Shown piece by piece: positions 7,940 through 16,645 of a stretch of 64,000 nucleotides of DNA (within the stretch, counting starts at the first letter, position 1; each line of letters opens with the position of its first letter). The position numbers were made by a program, and so were the translations under genes. A model generated the notes under the pieces. The model was not told the origin of the DNA and ran no database searches. It saw nothing but the letters and a program-made list of their open reading frames with translations. Source of the DNA: JBBRHQ01 sp963840235 (GTDB taxonomy: Bacteria > Actinomycetota > Thermoleophilia > Solirubrobacterales > 70-9); contig CAWIYC010000005.1 in assembly GCA_963840235.1 (NCBI GenBank), forward strand, positions 411,890 to 475,889. Direction: 5' to 3'.

Positions 7940-9168
7940 GGAAGTCGGAGGCCCACCCGGCACGGGTGGCATGGCTGTGCATAGGCGGTCTCGTCGCTTT
8001 CATGCTGGCGCTGGCCGGTTGCGGCAGCAGCAGCAGCGACACGACCGGATCCACCAGCGGCGAGTTGCAGAAGGTGGGCAAGGGAGAGGGTCAGCTCGAC
8101 CTGGTCGCCTGGCCCGGCTACGTCGCCGACCCGTGGATGTCGGACTTCACCAAGCAGACCGGCTGCAAGGTCAGCGTCAAGGAGGCCGGAACCTCCTCGG
8201 AGATGGTCTCGCTGATGCGGACGGGCCAGTACGACGGCGTCTCGGCGTCGGGCAACGCCTCGCTGCAGCTGGTATCGGGCGGCGACGTCGACCCGGTCAA
8301 CACCGACCTGGTGCCCAACTACAAGACGATCTTCTCCGACCTCAAGGACCAGCCCTACAACACGGTCGACGGGGTCAACTACGGGATTCCGCACGGGCGG
8401 GGAGCAAACCTGCTGATGTGGAACTCCAACGATGTCAAGCCGGCGCCGACTTCCTGGGACGTGATTCTCGACCCGAAGAAGGCGTCGAAGTACAAGGGCA
8501 AGATCAGCGCCTATGACGACTACATCTACATCGCCGATGCAGCCGTCTACCTCAAGTACCACGACAAGAGCCTGGGGATCGAGAACCCCTACGAGCTCAA
8601 CCAGAAGCAGTTCGACGCAGCGGTCAACCTGCTCAAGGAGCAGAAGCCGAACGTCGGCGAGTACTGGTCGAGCGCGACGAAGCAGATCTCCTCGTTCGCG
8701 AACAACGACTCAGAGGTCGGCACCACCTGGCAGTACTCATACTTCGTCCTGAAGGGCGAGGGACACCCGGTGGCGGCGAGCCCGGCGAGCCAGGGGTTCG
8801 TGCCGAAGGAGGGCGCGACCGGCTGGTCGGACACCTGGATGATCAGCTCCAGCGCCAAGCATCCGAACTGCATGTACAAGTGGATGGACTTCATCGTCTC
8901 GCCGAGCGCGAACGCCGAAGTCGCCCAGTACTTCGGAGAAGCCCCGGCGCAGAGCAAGTCGTGCGAGTCATCGACTCTCACGGCGGCCGCGAAGGCGATC
9001 GGTTCGACGCCCAATCCCGGCTTCTGCAACGACTACCACGCAGCGGACCCGAGCTTCTGGAAGCGGGTCTACTACTGGATCACTCCGGTCGCGGACTGCG
9101 GCAACGGCAACTCCGATTGCAAGGACAACAACGCCTGGATCCAGGCTTGGACGGACATCAAGGGGTGA
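7936..9168 (+). CDS. potD: polyamine ABC transporter substrate-binding lipoprotein
   Basis: Extracytoplasmic solute receptor of the PotABCD importer, 410 residues. The GTG at 7936 overlaps the potA stop and follows GAGGAGGAA. A lipoprotein signal (VAWLCIGGLVAFMLALAGC) ends in a lipobox with the acylated Cys, then a Ser-rich linker. The mature domain resembles the PotD/PotF periplasmic-binding fold (LDLVAWPGYVADPWMSDFTKQTGCKV; PHGRGANLLMWNSNDVKPAPTSWDVILDP). The Asp/Trp-rich ligand pocket is consistent with cationic amines, but the precise ligand is inference. Confidence 0.92.
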   Translation: MRKSEAHPARVAWLCIGGLVAFMLALAGCGSSSSDTTGSTSGELQKVGKGEGQLDLVAWPGYVADPWMSDFTKQTGCKVSVKEAGTSSEMVSLMRTGQYDGVSASGNASLQLVSGGDVDPVNTDLVPNYKTIFSDLKDQPYNTVDGVNYGIPHGRGANLLMWNSNDVKPAPTSWDVILDPKKASKYKGKISAYDDYIYIADAAVYLKYHDKSLGIENPYELNQKQFDAAVNLLKEQKPNVGEYWSSATKQISSFANNDSEVGTTWQYSYFVLKGEGHPVAASPASQGFVPKEGATGWSDTWMISSSAKHPNCMYKWMDFIVSPSANAEVAQYFGEAPAQSKSCESSTLTAAAKAIGSTPNPGFCNDYHAADPSFWKRVYYWITPVADCGNGNSDCKDNNAWIQAWTDIKG

Positions 9169-9203
9169 TCGCAGCACCTCGCCCCGGATGACCGTGAGGA
9201 CCG

Positions 9204-10103
9204 ATGGAAGCGGCTGACGCGACAGCGCCAGCCCCGAAGAGGTCGGCGGGCCACAGGCTCGCCGGCCTCTTCCACGGTCGTCCCCGGCTACAGGTGGGGA
9301 CGCTGCTGGCCGGGCCGCTCGGCTGGCTGGTGGTCGGATACATCGGTTCGTTGCTCGTCCTTCTCGTCGCCGCCTTCTGGAGCGTCGACTCGCTCAGCGG
9401 CGAGACGGTCCGCAGCCTCACCACCGATAACTTCAAGACCCTGGCCGACGACTCGGTCTACCGCGAGGTCGCCCAGCGCACCGTGCTGGTCGCGGCGGCG
9501 GTGACCCTGACCGACGCCCTGCTCGCCTTCCCGATCGCCTTCTACATGGCGAAGGTCGCGAAGCCGCGAGTGCGCGGACTGCTGATCGTCGCGGTTCTGA
9601 TGCCGCTCTGGTCCTTCTACCTGGTCAAGGTCTACGCCTGGCAGACGATGCTCTCCACGAACGGCGTCGTCAACTGGGCGCTCGACCCGATCGGCCTCAG
9701 CGGGCCCGGGTTCGGGACCACGGCGGTCTGGCTCGTCGAGAGCTACCTCTGGCTCCCATACATGATCCTGCCCATCTACGCGGGCCTCGAGCGGATACCC
9801 GACTCGCTCTTCTCGGCGTCGGAGGACCTCGGCGCCGGCCCGGGGACCACCTTCCGCCGGGTCATCCTGCCGATGGCCTTCCCGGCCGTCGTCGCTGGAT
9901 CGATCTTCACCTTCTCGCTGACCCTCGGGGACTTCATCACCCCCTCGATCGTCTCCCCGGGCACCCAGTTCATCGGCAACGTCGTCTACGACAACATCAC
10001 GACGAACCTGCCGCTGGCCTCAGCTTTCGCCACCGTCCCGATCGCGGTGATGGTGATCTACCTTCTGATAGCGCGGCGACTGGGCGCCTTCGAGCACATC
10101 TGA
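9204..10103 (+). CDS. potB: polyamine ABC transporter permease
   Basis: Membrane subunit of the polyamine importer, 299 residues, with about six transmembrane helices and a cytoplasmic N-terminus. The EAA loop that docks to the ATPase is visible as SASEDLGAGPGTTFRRVILPMAFPAVVAGSIFTF. It starts 35 bp after the binding-protein gene and its stop overlaps the next ATG (TGATG at 10101-10105), so it is translationally coupled to potC. Confidence 0.92.
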   Translation: MEAADATAPAPKRSAGHRLAGLFHGRPRLQVGTLLAGPLGWLVVGYIGSLLVLLVAAFWSVDSLSGETVRSLTTDNFKTLADDSVYREVAQRTVLVAAAVTLTDALLAFPIAFYMAKVAKPRVRGLLIVAVLMPLWSFYLVKVYAWQTMLSTNGVVNWALDPIGLSGPGFGTTAVWLVESYLWLPYMILPIYAGLERIPDSLFSASEDLGAGPGTTFRRVILPMAFPAVVAGSIFTFSLTLGDFITPSIVSPGTQFIGNVVYDNITTNLPLASAFATVPIAVMVIYLLIARRLGAFEHI

Positions 10104-10954
10104 TGAGGCTCTCGCGCCGCGCACAGCTGCTGCTTCGCCTCGGGGTCGGGCTGACCCTCGCCTTCATCTACGTGCCGCTGATCGTGATCGCGATCTACGC
10201 CTTCAACGGCGGCACAACGCTCGCCTGGCCGCCGTCGTCGTTCACGACCCACTGGTTCGGGGTCGCGATCCGCGACAGCGGCGCGCAGGAGGCGCTCCTG
10301 ACCTCGCTCAAGGTCGGCGCGGCGGCGACCGCGATCGCCCTCGTCCTCGGGACGCTGGCCTCGATCGCCGTCGCCCGCCACCGCTTCTTCGGCCGCGAGA
10401 CCGTCAGCTTCCTGGTCATCCTGCCGATCGCGTTGCCCGGCATCGTCACCGGGATCGCGCTCAGCGACACGTTCACCCAGATCTGGGGCATCAGCCTCAG
10501 CCTGCTGACCGTGATCATCGGCCACGCCACCTTCTGCATCGTCGTCGTCTACAACAACGTCGTCGCCCGCCTGCGGCGGGTCTCCGGCTCCTTCGAGGAG
10601 GCGTCCGCCGACCTCGGCGCCCACACCTGGCAGACGTTCCGCTTCGTCACCCTGCCCAGCATGCAGACGGCGCTGGTCGCCGGGGCGCTGCTCGCATTCG
10701 CGCTCTCTTTCGACGAGATCATCGTCACCCTGTTCACGATCGGCGCCGGGCAGGAGACGCTGCCGATCTGGATCTTCGACAACCTCTTCCGCACGACGCA
10801 GCCGGCGATCGTCAACGTGGTCGCGGTCCTCGCGGTGATGATCTCGATCATCCCCGTCTACCTGGCCCATCGCCTGACCCGAGATGAGGGCGGCGCCGGG
10901 GGCAGGGGCGCCGCCGGCGCCGACGTCAAGGCCGAGGCGGCGGCGATGACCTGA
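10103..10954 (+). CDS. potC: polyamine ABC transporter permease
   Basis: Second membrane subunit of the importer, 283 residues, six predicted helices (first at LLRLGVGLTLAFIYVPLIVIAIYAF). The EAA motif is EEASADLGAHTWQTFRFVTLPSMQTALVAGALLAFALSFDEI, and the FALSFDEIIVTLF segment is typical of PotC/PotI. The C-terminus is a short Gly/Ala-rich cytoplasmic tail. It is the last gene of the operon; a hairpin follows the stop. Confidence 0.92.
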   Translation: MRLSRRAQLLLRLGVGLTLAFIYVPLIVIAIYAFNGGTTLAWPPSSFTTHWFGVAIRDSGAQEALLTSLKVGAAATAIALVLGTLASIAVARHRFFGRETVSFLVILPIALPGIVTGIALSDTFTQIWGISLSLLTVIIGHATFCIVVVYNNVVARLRRVSGSFEEASADLGAHTWQTFRFVTLPSMQTALVAGALLAFALSFDEIIVTLFTIGAGQETLPIWIFDNLFRTTQPAIVNVVAVLAVMISIIPVYLAHRLTRDEGGAGGRGAAGADVKAEAAAMT

Positions 10955-10981
10955 CCGGGCACGAAATCGGGATCCGGTCAG
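10951..10981. terminator. bidirectional hairpin between potC and the RTX gene
   Basis: CTGACCGG (10951-10958) pairs with CCGGTCAG (10974-10981) around a 15-base loop. It spans the stops of two convergent genes (potC at 10954, RTX gene at 10978), so it could terminate both. No U-tract is present. Confidence 0.5.
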
Positions 10982-12660
10982 TCGCGCGGAGGGAGCACGG
11001 GCACTGCTGAGCCGGCGCGGGCCGGCTGGCAACGGCGGGCGTTGGGATCGCCGTGGTCGCGGAAGGCGATCGAGGCTCCCCCGCCGCAGTCGATCACCGC
11101 GTCCGGCCCCCTGTCGCGGGCGTCGAGAACGTCGCGCCCACCGCGGCCGTAGAGGCGGTCCACCCCCGGCTGGCCGAGGATGCTGTTCGAGCCGCGATCG
11201 CCGACCAGCACGTCGAAGTCGAAGGATCCCTCCAGGTCCTCGTTCGAGCGCGCCAACCTGACCGGGCGGCAGCCGGGTATCGCCTTGATGAATGCGACCC
11301 TGCGGGAGAGGGAGGCGAAGAGGACGCCCGGGTGCGCCGGGGTCTCGGCGAAGGAGGCGTTGTCGCGGCCGCCGCCACCGACCAGGGCACCGCCGACGCA
11401 TCCGCCACCGGCGGCGAGCAGGTCCCCTCCGCCGCCCCCGAGGAGGCGATCGGGTCCCGTCGGCCCGCCGATCAGGCCGTCCGAGCCGGACCCGCCGATC
11501 AGGTTGTCGGCGCCCGGGCCGGCCTCGAACAGGTCGTTCTCCGAGCCGCCGCGAAGGACGTCGTCGCCGGGACCGGCGGCAGCGCGAACACTCCCGACCG
11601 CGGACAGCTCGCCGGCGATCCGCAGCCGGTCGTCGCCTGGGCCGAGGTCGGCGAGCACCCGCCGGACCGGCGGTGGCACAAGGCAGGACACGTTGCCGGG
11701 CCCGAGGCGCTCGCACCCCGGCCCGATCGCCAGGGGCTTCGCCGAGCGCACAGCGAAGGAGCCCGCGACCGGGTCGAAGGCGAGGCTGACCCGATCGGCC
11801 CCGCCGCCGCCGAGAAGCGCCAGGCCGCCCCCGCCTGCGGGCGAAGGATCCACCTGGACGTAGGCGTGGGCGTTGACCGGCGGCTCGTCGCCGCACGAGT
11901 CCAGGAATTCGAAACCGCGACAACGATCGCTGCCGGAATCGCCGCCGGCGACGTCTGCCCCGCCGCCGCCGCGGAGGCGGTCGTCGCCCGGGCCGCCATC
12001 GATCAGGTTCTCCGAGCCGTCGCCGGAGAGCACGTCGTCGAAGGCGGACCCCTCGATCCCCTCGAACCCCGCGATCGTGTCGCGCCCGTCGCCGCGGGCG
12101 CGGCCGCGGCGCAACGAGACCCAGACGCCCCCGTGGTCATGTGAGACAGCCGACGCGAAAGAGGCCATGTCGCCGCTCCCGGCTCCACCCCACATCCAGT
12201 CCCAGCCGTAGTCGCCGCTGACGAGGTCGCCATCGCCGGGCCCGCCGTTGACGGAGTCGATCCCGAGCCCGCCCGCCGCCTCATCGCCCTCGCCCCCGCC
12301 GCCGAGCACCCTGTCGTCGCCGAGATCCCCGGTGGCGATGTCGCCGTCGCCGTCGCCGCCATTGAGGTGGTCGTTGCCGCGGGCGCCCAGCAGCCGGTCC
12401 GATCCCTCCCCACCGAGCAGAACGTCGCTGCCGGTCCCCCCCGCGATCCAGTCGTTGCCGCCTCCGCCGCAAACGGTGTCGGAGCCGTTGACGGCGGAGA
12501 CGACGTCATCGCCGGCGTCGGCGTAGATCACGTCGGCGCGACGGGTTCCCTCGATCGTCTCCGCGGCGGCCGTGCCGATGATCGTCGCCGGGCGGCCGCC
12601 GCAGAAAGGCCCCGGCGGCCGGTCCCCGGCATCGGCGGCGCCGGGGAGCGCCGCCGCCAT
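10978..12660 (-). CDS. secreted RTX (hemolysin-type calcium-binding) repeat protein
   Basis: About 560 residues dominated by glycine/aspartate nonapeptides of the GGxGxDxUx type (CGGGGNDWIAGGTGSDVLLGG, GGPGDDRLRGGGGADV, GSENDLFEAGPGADNLIGG). They form two blocks separated by an Ig/β-like region near residues 200-330. Such repeats fold into calcium-binding parallel β-rolls outside the cell. The ATG at 12660 is poorly placed: the in-frame codons before it encode RRKVARVLGIAA, which with MAAALPGAADA makes a good signal peptide, and AGGAGG lies within that stretch. The real start is therefore probably upstream at a non-ATG codon. No catalytic domain is seen; it may be an adhesin or surface structural protein. 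Confidence 0.82.
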   Translation of the reverse strand: MAAALPGAADAGDRPPGPFCGGRPATIIGTAAAETIEGTRRADVIYADAGDDVVSAVNGSDTVCGGGGNDWIAGGTGSDVLLGGEGSDRLLGARGNDHLNGGDGDGDIATGDLGDDRVLGGGGEGDEAAGGLGIDSVNGGPGDGDLVSGDYGWDWMWGGAGSGDMASFASAVSHDHGGVWVSLRRGRARGDGRDTIAGFEGIEGSAFDDVLSGDGSENLIDGGPGDDRLRGGGGADVAGGDSGSDRCRGFEFLDSCGDEPPVNAHAYVQVDPSPAGGGGLALLGGGGADRVSLAFDPVAGSFAVRSAKPLAIGPGCERLGPGNVSCLVPPPVRRVLADLGPGDDRLRIAGELSAVGSVRAAAGPGDDVLRGGSENDLFEAGPGADNLIGGSGSDGLIGGPTGPDRLLGGGGGDLLAAGGGCVGGALVGGGGRDNASFAETPAHPGVLFASLSRRVAFIKAIPGCRPVRLARSNEDLEGSFDFDVLVGDRGSNSILGQPGVDRLYGRGGRDVLDARDRGPDAVIDCGGGASIAFRDHGDPNARRCQPARAGSAVPVLPPRD

Positions 12661-12716
12661 CGCGGCTATGCCCAGAACACGGGCGACCTTCCTCCTACCT
12701 GGGAGCCGCTGGAACG

Positions 12717-12742
12717 CCAGGCGGCAATCCTATGCCGCCTGG
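12717..12742 (-). terminator. hairpin after the alanine dehydrogenase gene
   Basis: A perfect 10 bp inverted repeat (CCAGGCGGCA / TGCCGCCTGG) with a 6-base loop lies 36 bp past the alanine dehydrogenase stop on the minus strand and just upstream of the RTX gene. It has no U-tract, as is common in high-GC actinobacteria. Confidence 0.6.
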
Positions 12743-12778
12743 CCTGAACCCCCCGGGTCTGCAGTGATCGCTTCTGTT

Positions 12779-13918
12779 CTAGCCCGCGGTTCCAGCCAGC
12801 TCGAGCCCGAGCGCGTCTTCCACCGGGACGTAGGAAACGCCGAGCGCATCGGCCACGGCGGGGTGGGTTACCTCCCCGGCGGCGACGTTGACCCCGGGCC
12901 GCAGTCCCGGATCCTTGCGGATCGCCTGCTCCAGCCCGAGATCGGCGAGGGCGATCGCGTACGGCATCGTCGCGTTGGTGAGGGCGTTGGTGGCCGTGAT
13001 CGGCACCGCCCCCGGCATGTTGGCGACGCAGTAGTGGGTGATCCCCTCGACCTCGTAGGTGGGGTCGCGGTGGGTGGTCGGCTGCGAGGTCTCGAAGCAG
13101 CCGCCCTGGTCGATGGCGACGTCGACGAGGACCGCTCCCGGCCGCATCATCTCCAGCTGATCGCGGCGGACGACATAGGGGGCCCGGGCGCCGTGGACGA
13201 GGACCGCGCCGATCACGAGGTCGGCCCGCGGCAGCATCTCCTCCACCGCCAGCGTCGTCGAGTAGACGGTCGAGCAACGCCCGCCGAAGGAGACGTCGAG
13301 CTCACGCAGGCGGTCCACCGACTTGTCGAAGACGAAGACGTCGGCCTCCATCCCGATCGCGATGAAGGCCGCATTCATGCCGACGACGCCGCCACCGATC
13401 ACCATCACCGTGGCGGCGGCGACCCCGGGGACGCCGCCGAGCAGGATCCCGCGCCCGCCGAGGGGTTTCTCGAGCATGAAGGCGCCGGCCTGGGTGGCGA
13501 TCTTGCCGGCGATCTCGCTCATCGGGGCCAGCAGCGGCAGCCGGCCACGGGCGTCCTCGACCGTCTCGTAGGCGATGCAGGTGGCCCCGGATCCCTGCAG
13601 CCCGCGGGTCTGCTCGGGGTCGGGAGCAAGGTGCAGGTAGGTGAACAACAGCTGCTCGGAGCGGAGCATCTCGATCTCGCTCGGCTGAAGCTCCTTGACG
13701 TGGACGATCATCTCGGCCTCGCCGAAGACCGAGGCCGCGTCGGGAGCGATGCGCGCGCCCTGCGCCTGGTACTCGGCGTCGGGGATGGCGCTGCCCTCTC
13801 CGGCCCCGGCCTCGATCGACACCTGGTGCCCACGATCGACCATCTCCCGGACCCCGGCCGGCGTGATCGCGACCCTGTACTCGTCCTCCTTGATCTCCTT
13901 GACCACTCCGACCTTCAT
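12779..13918 (-). CDS. ald: alanine dehydrogenase
   Basis: NAD-dependent L-alanine dehydrogenase, 379 residues, close to the usual 371. It converts alanine to pyruvate and ammonium or the reverse. Recognisable features are the N-terminal MKVGVVKEIKEDEYRVAITPAGV, the substrate Lys in HVKELQPSE, the catalytic His in YLHLAPDPEQT, the NAD-binding VIGGGVVGMNAAFIAIGM and the active-site Asp region in VDVAIDQGGCFETS. Start at ATG 13918 follows GGAGGAGAG. It overlaps the stop of the upstream saccharopine-dehydrogenase-like gene by 4 bp. Near the pyruvate-type aminotransferase it would recycle alanine to pyruvate (inference). Confidence 0.96.
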   Translation of the reverse strand: MKVGVVKEIKEDEYRVAITPAGVREMVDRGHQVSIEAGAGEGSAIPDAEYQAQGARIAPDAASVFGEAEMIVHVKELQPSEIEMLRSEQLLFTYLHLAPDPEQTRGLQGSGATCIAYETVEDARGRLPLLAPMSEIAGKIATQAGAFMLEKPLGGRGILLGGVPGVAAATVMVIGGGVVGMNAAFIAIGMEADVFVFDKSVDRLRELDVSFGGRCSTVYSTTLAVEEMLPRADLVIGAVLVHGARAPYVVRRDQLEMMRPGAVLVDVAIDQGGCFETSQPTTHRDPTYEVEGITHYCVANMPGAVPITATNALTNATMPYAIALADLGLEQAIRKDPGLRPGVNVAAGEVTHPAVADALGVSYVPVEDALGLELAGTAG

Positions 13919-15012
13919 TCGACGCTCTCCTCCTTGACGTCCAATTGGAAGCGACAACCACGGCTCTCCAGCTCGGCGAACATCTCCCCCGGGTCGATGC
14001 AGCGCTCAGGCGGCAGCGCCCCCCGGGCGCCGATCCGGCCGCGCGCGATCAGCCGCACCGCCGCCGCGGACGGCGAGGCGGTGGAGACTATTCCCCCGCC
14101 CATTCCCCACCCCGCGTGCGGCGGCGTCACCGACCGCATCCTCACCGAGCGGCCACCGCCGGCGGCGTCGATGACGTGGACCGAGATTGTCTTCGGGGAC
14201 TGGCGCACCGCCTCGCGCCCGGCCTCGCGCACCTCGTCCGGCGCGGCGCCGGTCAGCTCGCGCAGCTTCTCCAGCAGTGGCGGTGAGAGCGAGAGCCGGA
14301 AGCTGCATTCCCGGCAGCCGAAGCTCTCGCCGAAGGTGCGCAACTCGGAGTGCAGCGTGTAGATGGTTTCGGCGACTCCGATCTGCTCGCCGAAATCCAC
14401 CTCGCCGCCGTCGCTGAGCGGCTCGACCTCGGCCGGCTCGCCGTCGCGCAGGACCACCGGCGGCAGGGTGAGCTCGTCGATCAGCGTCTCCAGCGCATAG
14501 GGAAGGCTGAGACCCGGCGGGGGGTCGAGGTCGCGGCTGGCCGCGGAGACGTCGATCGAGGAGACGGTGTCGAGCTCGGCGACCGCCCGGGCCGCCATCA
14601 GGTTGGTCTTGCCGGGGCTCGAGCCGATGCCCAGGACCGCCAGCAGGCCCGCCGCCTCGAACTCGTCGCCCAGCGCCATCTGCTCGCCCGTGAGGTGGTA
14701 GAGGCCGCCGAGGTCGAGGTAGTGGCTGCCGGCTTCGAGGCAGGCGCGCATGGCGTCGAGGTTGATCCGGTAGCTGGCCGAGTTGACCAGCGCACCGCAG
14801 CCGGCGATCTCTCCGGCCAGGCCCGCGCGGGCGTCCGCCTCGCGGGCGCTCGCCTTGCCGCCGCCGTGCTCCGCCGCGATCCGCTCGGCGACATCACCAC
14901 GGAGGTCGAGCAGCAGGATCGAGTCGACTTCGTCGGAGTCGGCGAGGTCCCTGACGATCGCCGGAGCAATCGTCCCCGCAGCCCCAAGCACCGCGACCCT
15001 CACCGCGACCAC
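13915..15012 (-). CDS. saccharopine dehydrogenase-family protein
   Basis: A 365-residue oxidoreductase-like protein with an N-terminal Rossmann motif (VAVLGAAGTIAPAIVRDLADSDEVDSILLLDL) and the family core (NSASYRINLDAMRACLEAGSHYLDLGG; GIGSSPGKTNLMAARAV). This architecture is shared by saccharopine dehydrogenases, carboxynorspermidine synthase and lysine 6-dehydrogenase, so an amino-acid or polyamine intermediate is a reasonable substrate. It is coupled to alanine dehydrogenase by a 4 bp overlap. Specific activity cannot be assigned from sequence alone. Confidence 0.85.
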   Translation of the reverse strand: MVAVRVAVLGAAGTIAPAIVRDLADSDEVDSILLLDLRGDVAERIAAEHGGGKASAREADARAGLAGEIAGCGALVNSASYRINLDAMRACLEAGSHYLDLGGLYHLTGEQMALGDEFEAAGLLAVLGIGSSPGKTNLMAARAVAELDTVSSIDVSAASRDLDPPPGLSLPYALETLIDELTLPPVVLRDGEPAEVEPLSDGGEVDFGEQIGVAETIYTLHSELRTFGESFGCRECSFRLSLSPPLLEKLRELTGAAPDEVREAGREAVRQSPKTISVHVIDAAGGGRSVRMRSVTPPHAGWGMGGGIVSTASPSAAAVRLIARGRIGARGALPPERCIDPGEMFAELESRGCRFQLDVKEESVE

Positions 15013-15052
15013 CCCCGCCCGGTTCCGCCGCTCCGCCTCTGTCTCTCCGCTC

Positions 15053-16609
15053 TCAACCCACCAGCTCCCTTGCTCTCAATGCCAGCCAGAACTCGATCCG
15101 GTCGTGCGCGGTCGAGAGGTCCCGCCCGGTCAGCTCCTCCACCTTACGCATCCGGTAGCGCAGCGTATGGCGGTGGCAATAGACCTCGCGTGCCGCCCGC
15201 TCCCACTGGCCGTTCTGCTCGATGAAGGCTTCGAGCGAACGCAGCAGCTCACCGCCGTACTCGGCGTCGCCTTCGTCGATCGGCCCGAGCACGCTCTGGC
15301 AGTAGAGCTTCAGCGCCTCGTCGTCGGACACTGAGAGCAGCAGGGTGAAGGCGCCGAGGTCCCGCCATGACGCCACCTCGGGCGCCTTGCCGTTGGCGAG
15401 CGCGGTCGCCTCGAGCGCGCAGCGGGCCTCGTGGAAGCAGCGCCGCAGCGCCTCCGGCGGAGCCGGCCGGCTCGCCGCCGCTCGCACCGCGCCGCGCTCC
15501 TCCGCCAGCGCTGCCCGGGCCTTAGCCGCGACCTCGATCGGGTCGCGCCCGCCGGCGTCGATCAGCGCGCACAGCAGCTCCCTTCCCTGACTGGCGTGCG
15601 GCGCGACCACGGCGGGGCAGCCGGCGGCGGCCAGGGCCGCCTCGAGCGAGGGCTCGGCCGCCGAGGCGTCATCGAGCGAGAAAACGAGCACTGCGGCGCT
15701 GGGGCCGACCCCGAAGGGCTCGAGCCTGCGCTTCAGCTCGGCCTCCTCGAGCCGCCCCGAGAGCGCCGCCGCCAGCACGTCGCCGGCCAGGCGCCGCTCG
15801 GTCTCGCGGGCGACGCGGCGGCGCATCAGCTCCAGCGCCACCACCGCCACCGCCTGCTGCAGGATCATCTGCTCGAAGTCGCCGAGGCCGCCGGAGTCGC
15901 GGACGATCGCGACCCAGGCCAGCGGCGGCCCGCCCCCGGGCGAGACGACCGGGTGCGCCAGCGCCCGCCCCGCGACCGAGGGGTGCGAGGGGATGAAGGG
16001 GTGGCCGTCTGCGAGGTGCGCCAGCGCCTGCGCACTGATGTCGTCGGCGGCCTCCTCGGAGAGCTCGCGGCGGAAGCCCCTGCCGGCCAGCGGCTCGCCG
16101 CGGCCGTCGAGGATGGTGACGGTGCCGCCAACCGCGGAGGAGATGGTCGCGGCGATCTCCTCCAACCCGCGCTCCTCGAGCACCAGCCGCTCGAGCCGGC
16201 GCTGCACCGCGATCCCCCGCTGGAGGACCTCGTACTGCTCGTTGACCAGGCGCGAGAAGGCCTTCTCGGTGATCGCGATGAACGGCATCGAGTAGGGGAC
16301 CGCGAACAACGGGAACTCCTGCTTGCGGGCCTCGTCCACCAGCGCCTTCGGCAGCTTCTTGTGGCTGAAGCCGGTGCCGAATCCGAGCCCGGCGAGGTTG
16401 TGGCGGACGAGCAGGCTGATGTAGGCCCGCTGCTTGGCGGCGCCCGTCAGCGGGATCCCGGTGGTCAGCATCAGCTCGCCACCGGAGAGCCAGGGGGTCG
16501 GGTCCTCGAGCTCGGAGATGTGGACCCAGCGGACCGGGCTCTCCGCGCCAGGCTCCCCGGCCGCCAGCTCGAGTCCCAACTCGTCGAGCAGCCCGTTGAC
16601 CGTGAGCAT
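15053..16609 (-). CDS. PucR-family transcriptional regulator
   Basis: A 518-residue regulator with the PucR domain order: an N-terminal PucR sensor (MLTVNGLLDELGLELAAG... VRWVHISELEDPTPWLSGGELMLTTG), a central GGDEF-like/GAF-like region and a C-terminal PucR-type helix-turn-helix (REVYCHRHTLRYRMRKVEELTGRDLS). In this family the proteins control purine, polyamine, GABA or amino-acid catabolism. It lies between the ald genes and a class III aminotransferase on the same strand, so it likely governs this block and the divergent permease. Strongest site candidates are the CTTG palindromes near 18093-18139. Confidence 0.93.
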   Translation of the reverse strand: MLTVNGLLDELGLELAAGEPGAESPVRWVHISELEDPTPWLSGGELMLTTGIPLTGAAKQRAYISLLVRHNLAGLGFGTGFSHKKLPKALVDEARKQEFPLFAVPYSMPFIAITEKAFSRLVNEQYEVLQRGIAVQRRLERLVLEERGLEEIAATISSAVGGTVTILDGRGEPLAGRGFRRELSEEAADDISAQALAHLADGHPFIPSHPSVAGRALAHPVVSPGGGPPLAWVAIVRDSGGLGDFEQMILQQAVAVVALELMRRRVARETERRLAGDVLAAALSGRLEEAELKRRLEPFGVGPSAAVLVFSLDDASAAEPSLEAALAAAGCPAVVAPHASQGRELLCALIDAGGRDPIEVAAKARAALAEERGAVRAAASRPAPPEALRRCFHEARCALEATALANGKAPEVASWRDLGAFTLLLSVSDDEALKLYCQSVLGPIDEGDAEYGGELLRSLEAFIEQNGQWERAAREVYCHRHTLRYRMRKVEELTGRDLSTAHDRIEFWLALRARELVG

Positions 16610-16645
16610 CGAGGGCCTCCGGCTCGATCCTGTGTCGAGGGCCGG

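Noticed and set aside
10058..11923. 621-codon minus-strand frame across potC and the RTX gene
   Set aside because: Arg-rich shadow; potC on the plus strand has clear membrane and EAA motifs there, and the RTX frame differs.
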